Part shown: positions 1 through 5,096 of the stretch, piece after piece | How positions within the stretch are numbered: position 1 is the first letter of the stretch | How the letters are laid out: the number at the start of each line of letters is the position of its first letter | NCBI GenBank assembly: GCA_955652345.1 | Contig: CATPBV010000033.1 | Location: forward strand, 1-5,096 | Reading direction: 5' to 3' | Source: an uncultured Solirubrobacteraceae bacterium | GTDB taxonomy: Bacteria > Actinomycetota > Thermoleophilia > Solirubrobacterales > Solirubrobacteraceae | Length of the DNA stretch: 5,096 bases | The notes under the pieces: generated by a model | Database searches by the model: none | What the model saw: the letters and a program-made list of their open reading frames with translations, nothing else | What the model was told of the DNA's origin: nothing | Translations under genes and position numbers: made by a program

Positions 1-332
1 GTCACGCGATGGGGACGCTCGAACCGCACCGTCTCGACCGTGGTGGTTGTGAGCGGCCCGACCTTGGTGAAGTGCGCGGCCAGGACCATGTCGGTGCCGC
101 GTTCGAGGACCCGCAGCTTGTCGTTCATCGCCCGCGGCGTCCGTCCAAGGTAGGGAGCGGCGATCACATCGAAGATCACCTCCGCGGGTGCATCGATCGT
201 CAGCGTGATCGGCCCGAGCGGGCGGATGCGCCGACCCAGCTCGAGGTCCAGAGTGAGAGCCCCGCGTACGACCAGGACGTAACCACCCACAAACGAGGCT
301 GCTGCGGTCAAGAGCCCGGGCGTTCGTCGCAC
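1..332 (-). CDS. SRPBCC-fold (polyketide cyclase/dehydrase-like) protein with N-terminal membrane anchor, partial
   Basis: Reading the minus strand from a GTG at 332 gives 110 codons without a stop, running off the left edge, so the C-terminus is missing. Residues 7-22 (LLTAAASFVGGYVLVV) form one hydrophobic helix, probably a membrane anchor. From about residue 40 the pattern PITLTIDAPAEVIFDVIAAPY is the typical first strand and helix of the SRPBCC/START-like fold, and the following strands (LRVLERG, MVLAAHFTKVG, TTTTVETVRFE) fit its curved beta sheet. Such proteins bind hydrophobic ligands or act as cyclases; no ligand can be named here. No Shine-Dalgarno site precedes the GTG, so translation may be leaderless. 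An in-frame GTG 15 codons upstream (377) lies in the neighbouring gene's ribosome site and is less likely. The gene diverges from the class V aminotransferase gene over 47 bp. The fold is fairly clear; the function is unknown. Confidence 0.78.
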   Translation of the reverse strand, partial: MRRTPGLLTAAASFVGGYVLVVRGALTLDLELGRRIRPLGPITLTIDAPAEVIFDVIAAPYLGRTPRAMNDKLRVLERGTDMVLAAHFTKVGPLTTTTVETVRFERPHRV

Positions 333-368
333 CGTGACAGGATGGCGTACGTCGCCGCAGCGCAACCC

Positions 369-374
369 GGGAGG
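369..374 (+). promoter_or_regulatory. Shine-Dalgarno site of the class V aminotransferase-like gene
   Basis: GGGAGG lies five bases before the ATG at 380, an ideal match to the 16S anti-SD. It decides the start of the 416-residue protein. It sits in the 47-bp divergent gap, where no convincing -35/-10 pair could be recognised for either gene. Confidence 0.8.
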
Positions 375-379
375 CACCC

Positions 380-1630
380 ATGAGCACGACAACCACCCCA
401 GCTACGCTCGACGTCGATCGCGCCCGGTCAGGGTTCTCGGCACTGGCGCGCGAGGTCGCCGGCAAACCGGCGCGGTTCTTCGACGGCGCCGGCGGCTCGC
501 AGGTGCCGGACAGCGTGATTGACGCGATCGCCGGCTACCTGAGGCACTCAAACGCCAACGAGGGCGGCGTATTCGTGACCTCGCAGGCAACGAACCGGGT
601 GCTCGAGTCGGCACACGCCGCGGCCGCGGACCTGCTCGGCGCTAAGCCCGCGGAGATCGCCTTCGGCGCGAACATGACGACGCTGAACTTCCTGCTCACG
701 CACGCCTTGGGTAGGACCCTTGCGGCGGGAGACGAGATCGTCGTCACCCAGCTCGACCACGAGGGGAACGTCAGCCCCTGGCGGCTGCTCGCGGAGGATC
801 GCGGACTGGTCGTGCACATGGTCGGAATGCACGAGCACGACGGCACGCTGCGGATGGACGAGCTCGAGCGCGCGATCGGCGAGCGCACTCGCGTCGTCGC
901 CTTCCCGCTGGCCTCGAACGCGATCGGCACCATCCCGGACGGCGCGCGGATCGTCGAACTCGCGCACCGCGCGGGGGCCCTCGCATGGGCCGACGGGGTC
1001 CACGCCGCGCCCCACCTCGCCCTCCACTTCGCCGAGCTCGATCTCGATGTGCTCCTGTGCTCGCCCTACAAGTTCTTCGGCCCGCATCTCGGCATCGCCG
1101 CGATCCGCGAAGAGCTCGCGCTGAGATGGCCGGCCGATCGTGTCGCCCCGGCGGCACAGACGCCCGCGGGGCATCGCTTCGAGACGGGCACGCTCAACCA
1201 CGAGGCGCTCGCAGGACTGTTCGCGGCCGTCGACTACGTCGCCGAGCTGAGCCCGCTCGAAGGCACCCGCCGGGCGCGGCTGCTCGCCGCCTACGCCGCG
1301 ATCGGGGAGCACGAACGAGCGCTCTCGCTGCGATTCCTGAACGGCGCGGCGGGGATCGACGGTGTGACGGTCCATGGCAATGCCGACGTCACGCGGGTGA
1401 GCGAACGGACACCCACGTTCCTCGTGACGCTGGCGGGGCAGGAGCCGGTGCACACCGCCCGGGCCCTCGCGGAGCGGGGTTTCTTCGCCTGGCATGGTGA
1501 CTTCTACGCGCCCGGCGCCATCCGCGGGGTCGGGCTCGGCGATGCCGGCGGCGTCCGGCTCAGCTTCCTGCACTACAACACGGCCGAGGAAGTCGATGAC
1601 CTCCTCGCCGCGCTGCGGGAGCTCGCCTGA
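380..1630 (+). CDS. Cysteine desulfurase-like protein (class V aminotransferase fold, VC1184-type subfamily)
   Basis: This complete 416-residue protein is a PLP-dependent fold-type I enzyme, cytoplasmic by sequence. Visible features are an N-terminal RFFDGAGGSQVP segment (33-43), the SNANEGG loop (57-63), GANMTTLNFLL (96-106), DHEGNVSPW (126-134) with His127 placed to stack on PLP, ADGVHAAPH (204-212) with Asp205 for the pyridine nitrogen, and SPYKFFGPHLG (228-238) with Lys231 as the Schiff-base lysine. The length of about 400 residues suits the family. The mobile-loop cysteine that takes the sulfur in IscS/SufS is absent: the corresponding C-terminal stretch reads GFFAWHGDFYAPGAI, and the only cysteine is Cys227 beside the PLP lysine. 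The true reaction is therefore uncertain and may be a lyase or aminotransferase rather than sulfur donation. No Fe-S assembly genes lie nearby. The ATG at 380 is supported by a strong SD. The gene stands alone, followed by a 44-bp gap before the sigma factor. Family assignment is firm; the substrate is unknown. Confidence 0.93.
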   Translation: MSTTTTPATLDVDRARSGFSALAREVAGKPARFFDGAGGSQVPDSVIDAIAGYLRHSNANEGGVFVTSQATNRVLESAHAAAADLLGAKPAEIAFGANMTTLNFLLTHALGRTLAAGDEIVVTQLDHEGNVSPWRLLAEDRGLVVHMVGMHEHDGTLRMDELERAIGERTRVVAFPLASNAIGTIPDGARIVELAHRAGALAWADGVHAAPHLALHFAELDLDVLLCSPYKFFGPHLGIAAIREELALRWPADRVAPAAQTPAGHRFETGTLNHEALAGLFAAVDYVAELSPLEGTRRARLLAAYAAIGEHERALSLRFLNGAAGIDGVTVHGNADVTRVSERTPTFLVTLAGQEPVHTARALAERGFFAWHGDFYAPGAIRGVGLGDAGGVRLSFLHYNTAEEVDDLLAALRELA

Positions 1631-1639
1631 GCGGGCGGC

Positions 1640-1646
1640 TGTCACA
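1640..1646 (+). promoter_or_regulatory. Possible -35-like element (TGTCACA) upstream of the sigma factor
   Basis: TGTCACA lies 28 bp before the GTG/ATG start pair of the sigma gene. The same heptamer is known as the -35 element of ECF41-type sigma promoters, so autoregulation by an ECF sigma is conceivable. No matching CGTC -10 sits at the usual spacing; an A/T-rich GAATAA follows at 1663-1668. If that served as -10, the transcript would begin near 1675 and be leaderless, which would fit the lack of an SD site. This is a pattern match only. Confidence 0.25.
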
Positions 1647-1674
1647 AGATCTCGCCTGCCCGGAATAACCGTTC

Positions 1675-2249
1675 GTGATGCTGCAATCGGGCAACGTCCG
1701 CGCGACCAGTGAGCAACTGCTTGTCCGCACGAGCGATGACCCTGAAGCGTTCGGTTCCTTCTATGACCGCTTCGAGGCTGACGTTCTCGCCTTCGTCTAC
1801 CGCGCCACCCGGCGCGCGGACATCGCGGCCGACCTGACCGCCGAGATCTTCGCCGCGGCATTGGCCTCAGCGGGCGCCTTCGATCCAACGCTCGGAACCG
1901 CGCGGGCTGGCTGTTTGGCATCGCTCGCCATAAATTGGCTCAGCTCTGGGAGCGAGGACGCGTGGAGGACAGCGCCCGCAGACGCCTCGGCTGTGAGCCG
2001 CTGGCGATCACTGACGAGCTGCTCGAACGCATCGAGCAGCTCGGCTCGAACGGCTCGGTAAACACCCTCGCGCTCCCGCTCCTGGAAGACCTGCCGCGCG
2101 ACCAGCGCCTCGCGATCGAAGGACGCGTGCTCGAGGAGCGCGACTACTCGGAGCTCGCGGTGACGCTGTCGTGCTCGGAGAGCGTCGTGCGGCAACGGGT
2201 CAGCCGCGGGCTCAGAACACTCAGACGGCGACTGGAGCAGACGCGATGA
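1675..2249 (+). pseudogene. Sigma-70 family (ECF-like) RNA polymerase sigma factor, frameshifted
   Basis: Two overlapping frames together make one sigma factor. Frame one (from GTG 1675, or ATG 1678) encodes residues 1-77 with region 2: EQLLVRTSDDPEAFGSFYDR, then ADVLAFVYRATRRADIAADL and TAEIFAAAL, which bind core polymerase and the -10 element. After GTAR (codon ending 1905) this frame turns to nonsense and stops at 2061. Stepping back one base restores GWLFGIARHKLAQLWERGR, a linker with RRRLGCEPLAITDELLERIE, and region 4 with LLEDLPRDQRLAIEGRVLEE, RDYSELAVTLSCSE and VVRQRVSRGLRTLRRRLE (the -35 helix-turn-helix), ending at TGA 2247-2249. The rebuilt protein is 191 residues, normal for an ECF sigma. 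One G added to the GGG at 1904-1906 would repair the frame, and no slippery heptamer is seen, so a sequencing or assembly error or a recent mutation is likelier than programmed frameshifting. Its stop overlaps the next start. No SD precedes the start; translation may be leaderless. Confidence 0.88.
2234..2237 (+). promoter_or_regulatory. Shine-Dalgarno site inside the sigma gene, setting the start of the TM partner
   Basis: GGAG stands eight bases before the ATG at 2246 and lies inside the last codons of the sigma factor. With the ATGA overlap at 2246-2249 it supports translational coupling and favours this ATG over the longer in-frame opening at 2171, which would overlap the conserved sigma region 4. 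Confidence 0.6.
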
Positions 2250-3313
2250 CCTACTGGCCTGAACTCCGAGACTCGCTGATGACCGCGGCGCGGCGTGAGT
2301 ACGCGACGGGGCCGCCCGTCCCGCAGCCGACCGCCCCGCGCCGCAGAGTTCCTCTGATCGGACTTCCTCGGCTGAGCAGTGTCGGCCTGCTGCTCGCGAC
2401 GGCCACGGCGATCGCCGTTGCGGTCGTCGCGCTTGTCGTGGTTCGCCATGCCCCCCAGTCGCCGGTCTCCGGCGGCACTTCGGGCGCGCGTGTAAGCGAG
2501 CGCGCTGCGCGGAAAGTCGCCAACGAGGTGCTTCGTCAGCTCGCCCTTCCCCCCGGGGCGGTCGGATTGCAGCTCGTTCGGGGCACTCCATACCAAGTCT
2601 GGACGCCCGCCGATGTGATCGCGACGCCGCAGCACGTCGACGCGTTTCGGGTGTGGCACCTGCGTGCTCGGTCTGAGGACGTGATCCGCTTCATCGAAGC
2701 GCACCCGCCGGCAGGCTCGAGCCTCACGAAGATCTCGGAGGGAGGCACGGGGTCGACACCATCGAAGCTCGTGATCTTTCAGGCGACGTTCTTCTTCAGC
2801 TTCCCCGGAGACTCGAGTACCCGCATCTTCCGGGAGCTTGCCGTGGAGGTCTTCCCCACGCGCAGCGGCGGCACCATCCTCCGCGCGGACGGGGAAGCCG
2901 GCTGGCTCTATCCGCGAGATCAGATTCCCGCCAACGTCGACCGGCTCGAGGTCACCACGGCGCGGGTCCGCGGCCAACACGTGGTGAAACGAACGATGTC
3001 GATCACGTCCCGCCGGAGGATCCAGAACCTCATTGCGACCGTGAACGCGCTACCAGGCGCGCCCCCGACAGGGTTTGAGCGGCCGAAGCGTGGAGGCCCG
3101 CGCTGTTTCAGCAATCACTTCATCAACTTCATCACGTTCGACTTCTACGCGGGAGGCCGTGCCCAGCCAGTCGCGAGCGTGGGATATGTCCCCTCCTGCG
3201 GCTTGGCTAGCCTGATGGGTCGACTTGTGCCCGGCTGGCCGGATCGCGGTCTGAATCTGAGGGTGGGCTCCGAGTCCAGAGAGCTCATGTCATTCGCCGC
3301 GAGGATCCACTAG
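2246..3313 (+). CDS. Single-TM protein coupled to the sigma factor; candidate anti-sigma-like regulator
   Basis: The protein has 355 residues when started at the ATG that overlaps the sigma stop (ATGA). Residues 1-43 are a short charged cytoplasmic tail opening with MTYWPELRDSLMTAARREYA, the kind of LRDSL..AARR helix often seen at the front of sigma-linked membrane proteins in this bacterial group. Residues 44-66 (VGLLLATATAIAVAVVALVV core) form one strong TM helix. The remaining 285 or so residues are predicted outside the membrane and include mixed hydrophilic and beta-rich stretches; Cys287 and Cys318 could form a disulfide there. No HxxxCxxC zinc anti-sigma motif is present, and the outer domain matches no family I recognise. 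Gene order, overlap and topology suggest it senses something outside the cell and restrains or assists the sigma factor, but this is inference. The 3' end overlaps the convergent SDR gene by 29 bp. Confidence 0.72.
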   Translation: MTYWPELRDSLMTAARREYATGPPVPQPTAPRRRVPLIGLPRLSSVGLLLATATAIAVAVVALVVVRHAPQSPVSGGTSGARVSERAARKVANEVLRQLALPPGAVGLQLVRGTPYQVWTPADVIATPQHVDAFRVWHLRARSEDVIRFIEAHPPAGSSLTKISEGGTGSTPSKLVIFQATFFFSFPGDSSTRIFRELAVEVFPTRSGGTILRADGEAGWLYPRDQIPANVDRLEVTTARVRGQHVVKRTMSITSRRRIQNLIATVNALPGAPPTGFERPKRGGPRCFSNHFINFITFDFYAGGRAQPVASVGYVPSCGLASLMGRLVPGWPDRGLNLRVGSESRELMSFAARIH

Positions 3314-4157
3314 ACGAGACCCGTCGGACGACGGCGTCAGCAGGCAGTCCCACGAGCTCCGCGCTGCGCTCCCAGAGCCCGCGAGCGAGCTCGTCGTCCT
3401 GCGCCTGGGCGCTAGGGACCGCCACCTTCTCGTCCTCGATGTACTGGCCGGTAAGGGACGCGGCGTCATCCGATAGCGCGAGCCACATCAGCGAGCGGGC
3501 GCCCCGCTCCGGTGAGCGGAAGAACGGGCCGCCGAGCGTCGTGAGCACCTTCCAGATCCCGTTGTCGTTCTTGCCGAAGCCCGTGCGAACCGTGCCGGGG
3601 TGAAAGCAGTTGGCGCGCAGCTCCGGCGCGCGCCTGGCCAGCTCGCGCGTGAACAGGATGTTGCACAGCTTCGAGGTGCCGTACACGCGCATCGCGCTGT
3701 AGGACTTCTCGGACTGAAGATCGGCGAGATCCAGGCGCCCCGACTCGTGTGCGTCGGAGGCGGTGGTCACGACACGGCCGCCGCCGAGACGATCGCGCAG
3801 CAGGTTGGTGAGCAGGAACGGCGCCAGATGGTTGAGCGCAAACGTCTGCTCGAAGCCCTCGGAGGTTTCCTTGCGGGAGGCGAACAGCGCCCCGGCGTTG
3901 TTGGCAAGCACGTCGATGCGCTCGTACCTCGCTTGTAGCTCGTCGGCGAGCGCCCGGACACTCGACATCAGCGCGAGGTCGGCGACGTGCTGATTGACGG
4001 GTGCGCCGTCGCCGGCAGCCTGCGCTTCCTCTGCCACCGACCTGACACGCTCGGGCTCGCGGCCGACGACCGCAACTTCGGCTCCCCGTTTGGCGAGCTC
4101 GATCGCAGCAGCCCGGCCGATGCCGCGAGTAGCGCCGGTGATCACGACGAGGGTCAC
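3285..4157 (-). CDS. SDR family NAD(P)-dependent oxidoreductase (retinol dehydrogenase-like)
   Basis: The protein is 290 residues from GTG 4157, placed so that the first Rossmann strand begins at once (MTLVVITGATRGIG). Visible classical SDR motifs are TGATRGIG (7-14) for cofactor, VVGRE (30-34) with Arg33 suggesting NADPH preference, AD60L for adenine, NNAG (86-89), Asn109 in ALNHLAPF, Ser134 in TTASDAH, and Tyr159/Lys163 in YGTSK, so the Asn-Ser-Tyr-Lys tetrad is complete. HPGTVRTGF (186-194) and the C-terminal PSAQAQDDELARGLWERSAE fit the retinol dehydrogenase/WWOX-like subgroup, which reduces or oxidises alcohols and ketones; the substrate cannot be told. The Ser/Arg-rich tail after LVGLP (about 272-290) is unusual and overlaps the neighbouring gene. 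The open frame continues upstream to 4499, and an in-frame ATG at 4250 would add 31 residues, but that extension lacks SDR character. No SD precedes the GTG, so it may be leaderless. Divergent from the MMPL gene. Confidence 0.93.
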   Translation of the reverse strand: MTLVVITGATRGIGRAAAIELAKRGAEVAVVGREPERVRSVAEEAQAAGDGAPVNQHVADLALMSSVRALADELQARYERIDVLANNAGALFASRKETSEGFEQTFALNHLAPFLLTNLLRDRLGGGRVVTTASDAHESGRLDLADLQSEKSYSAMRVYGTSKLCNILFTRELARRAPELRANCFHPGTVRTGFGKNDNGIWKVLTTLGGPFFRSPERGARSLMWLALSDDAASLTGQYIEDEKVAVPSAQAQDDELARGLWERSAELVGLPADAVVRRVSSSGSSRRMT

Positions 4158-4243
4158 GTAGTGAGTGACTGTACATCGGTAACCCGGGTGGGCAGGCGGG
4201 AGGATCGAGACACCAGCTAGCCCCGGGGTGATGACGCCAGCCG

Positions 4244-4308
4244 CCTCCATTGTCGATTCCAGGCTCCTCTGGGACGCTCGATCGCAGCCCGAATCGACCC
4301 AATGGAGG
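4244..4308 (+). promoter_or_regulatory. Imperfect inverted repeat enclosing the MMPL Shine-Dalgarno site
   Basis: The left arm 4244-4259 (CCTCCATTG then TCGATTC) is the exact complement of 4291-4297 (GAATCGA) plus 4300-4308 (CAATGGAGG), giving 16 pairs with only a two-base CC bulge at 4298-4299. A further GGCT/AGCC pairing (4262-4265 with 4286-4289) extends the stem inward. The right arm holds the GGAGG ribosome site of the MMPL gene, which would be paired with CCTCC in a transcript starting before 4244. It could be a translation-controlling hairpin or, if transcription starts inside the loop, a DNA operator for a regulator. The pairing is directly visible; the role is inference. Confidence 0.6.
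4304..4308 (+). promoter_or_regulatory. Shine-Dalgarno site of the MMPL gene
   Basis: GGAGG lies six bases before ATG 4315 and fixes the start at MERNIAEQAGRW, which matches how this MMPL group begins. It rejects the longer opening from 4228, whose extra 29 residues have no family character. Confidence 0.75.
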
Positions 4309-4314
4309 ACAGCG

Positions 4315-5096
4315 ATGGAGCGGAATATCGCCGAACAAGCCGGAAGATGGAGTGCGTCGCATTGGAAGACCGCGACCGGCGGATGGCTTGTGCTGGTGGT
4401 GATCGCGGTGGTGCTCGGCAACGTGGCCGGGACGGTGAAGCTCACCGGCGCGGAGCAGACGAACGGCGGGAATGCCCGCGCGGCAGCGCTGCTTGACAAC
4501 GCCGGCTTTCACCAGGCCGCAGGCGAGGCCGTACTCGTTCAAAGCCGGGCGGTCGTCGTGCGCGATCCAGCGTTTCGCCGCACGCTCGCTTGAGTCGTGG
4601 CGGCGGTGGGCCACATGCCGGAGGTTCGCAACGTGCGCTCTCCTCTGAACGGGCACCCCGGACAGATCTCGCGCGATGCGCACTCGGCGCTCGTCGAGTT
4701 CGACATGCGCGGATCGGCAGGCACCGCTGACACCCGGGTGAAGCCCGTGCTCGACCGGGTGGCATCGCTGCAGAAGGCCATCCCGGGCTTCATCGTCGCC
4801 GAGTTCGGCGACGCGAGCTCGAGCTACGCACTGAACGCAACGATCAACCGCGACTTCTCACGAGCGGAACGCATGACCGTGCCGGTCACGTTCCTCGTGC
4901 TGCTCGTGGCGTTCGGAGCGTTCGTCGCCGCCGCCGTGCCGGTGCTGCTCGCATTCTCGGCCGTCCTAGGCTCTCTCGGCCTGTTCGCGGTCGTCAGCCA
5001 CCTGTTGCACGCATCCGGCGCCGCAGGCTCGGTGATGCTGCTGATGGGCATGGCGAAGCACATTGCGAGCATCTTCGGCAAGCTGCGGCTGCCGCA
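4315..5096 (+). pseudogene. MMPL/RND-family transporter, N-terminal third, with internal stop and foreign 3' end
   Basis: MMPL proteins are inner-membrane proton-driven exporters of lipids, drugs or metabolites, usually 700 or more residues. Residues 1-92 carry MERNIAEQAGRW, the first TM helix (about 23-39, GWLVLVVIAVVLGNVAG) and the start of the first periplasmic domain (NARAAALLDNAGFHQAAGEA, VLVQSRAVVV). An in-frame TGA at 4591-4593 then interrupts, and the same frame resumes with VVAAVGHMPEVRNVRSPLNG, ISRDAHSALVEFDMRG and FIVAEFGDASSSYALN, all ordinary MMPL sequence. TM2 and TM3 follow (MTVPVTFLVLLVAFGAFVAA, VPVLLAFSAVLGSLGLFAVV), then SVMLLMGMA (239-247), which opens TM4. Family members continue there with a VGVDYSLF-type segment carrying the proton-relay Asp-Tyr pair; here it is replaced by KHIASIFGKLRLP. 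The gene is thus interrupted once and cut off after about a third, and cannot make a working exporter as read. A GTG at 4597 could in principle restart translation. Divergent from the SDR gene. Confidence 0.88.
5056..5096 (+). pseudogene. C-terminal HTH fragment of a LuxR/NarL-type response regulator, fused in frame to MMPL
   Basis: After the MMPL motif LLMGMA the frame reads KHIASIFGKLRLP to the window edge. This matches the recognition helix and following turn of actinobacterial LuxR/NarL response regulators, where an (A)VEKHVxSIFxKLGLP pattern binds DNA near the C-terminus. None of the preceding receiver domain or the first HTH helix is present. The join is at or beside the Ala codon 5053-5055, in the same frame on both sides. 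Response regulators are common neighbours of MMPL genes in this group, so a deletion linking two nearby genes is plausible; a chimeric contig end is equally possible as it lies within 41 bases of the edge. Confidence 0.65.

Noticed and set aside
9..383. Plus-strand open frame of 124 codons ending at the class V aminotransferase start
   Set aside because: It is antisense to the SRPBCC reading frame, has a low-complexity Arg/Asp/Gly composition and no family pattern.
1632..1662. CGGGC...GCCCG pairing between the aminotransferase stop and the sigma gene as a terminator
   Set aside because: Only five pairs with a 21-base loop and no T tract; expected by chance at this GC content.
1897..1910. Programmed -1 frameshift signal in the sigma gene
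   Set aside because: No X-XXY-YYZ slippery heptamer and no obvious downstream stimulator were seen; a missing G is simpler.
548..1921. Long minus-strand open frame (457 codons) opposite the aminotransferase-like gene
   Set aside because: Arg/Gly/Glu-rich shadow common in high-GC DNA; the opposite strand carries all expected PLP-enzyme motifs and an SD.
2171..2245. Upstream start for the TM protein
   Set aside because: It would overlap the conserved sigma region 4; the ATG at 2246 with GGAG and ATGA coupling is better supported.
3321..3334. Short hairpin CCGTCG-GA-CGACGG just after the TM protein stop, as a terminator
   Set aside because: The loop is only two bases, no T tract follows, and it lies within SDR coding sequence.
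4182..4228. Palindromes ACCCGGGT (4182-4189) and CCCCGGGG (4221-4228) in the divergent gap as operators
   Set aside because: Short all-GC-type palindromes are frequent here; similar CCCGGG sequences occur elsewhere in the window.
4158..4499. N-terminal extension of the SDR open frame beyond GTG 4157
   Set aside because: Extra residues precede the first Rossmann strand without domain character and run antisense to the MMPL start; GTG 4157 gives the normal family start. ATG 4250 remains a weak alternative.
3466..4683. Long minus-strand open frame (405 codons) across SDR and MMPL
   Set aside because: It is out of frame with the SDR motifs and composed of Arg/Pro/Ala repeats; it is a shadow of the real genes.

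Overview
The window is GC-rich throughout and densely coded, with GTG starts, purine-rich Shine-Dalgarno sites and actinobacterial-type proteins. The family mix (an MMPL exporter beginning MERNIA, a small sigma-70 factor with a region-2 FYDRF/ADLTAEIFAAAL signature followed by a one-TM partner, and a KHIASIFGKL-type LuxR tail) best fits a high-GC actinobacterium, most likely Thermoleophilia/Solirubrobacterales. That placement is inferred from remembered family patterns, not from a search.

Layout, left to right. (1) Positions 1-332, minus strand: the N-terminal 110 codons of a membrane-anchored SRPBCC-fold protein that starts at a GTG and runs off the left edge. (2) 380-1630, plus: a complete class V aminotransferase-fold protein of the 'cysteine desulfurase-like' (VC1184-type) family, divergent from (1) across 47 bp. 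(3) 1675-2249, plus: a sigma-70/ECF-type sigma factor whose region 2 and region 4 halves lie in different frames because one G is apparently missing from a short G run near 1904-1906. (4) 2246-3313, plus: a single-TM protein overlapping the sigma stop codon (ATGA), probably its membrane partner or anti-sigma-like regulator. (5) 3285-4157, minus: a classical SDR oxidoreductase, convergent with (4) and overlapping it by 29 bp. (6) 4315-5096, plus: the first third of an MMPL/RND-type exporter, broken by an in-frame TGA at 4591-4593 and, after residue 247, continued by sequence that looks like the C-terminal DNA-binding helix of a LuxR/NarL response regulator, up to the right edge.

Functionally this is a mosaic of short transcription units, not one pathway. 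The sigma factor and its TM partner form a coupled pair. The SDR and MMPL genes diverge from a 157-bp regulatory gap holding a 16-bp imperfect inverted repeat whose right arm contains the MMPL Shine-Dalgarno site. No CRISPR array, tRNA, rRNA, insertion sequence or integrase was seen, and no stretch above 300 bases lacks a gene. The most notable signals are the MMPL/LuxR chimeric junction, the SD-sequestering inverted repeat, and two disrupted reading frames that may be real pseudogenes or assembly errors.
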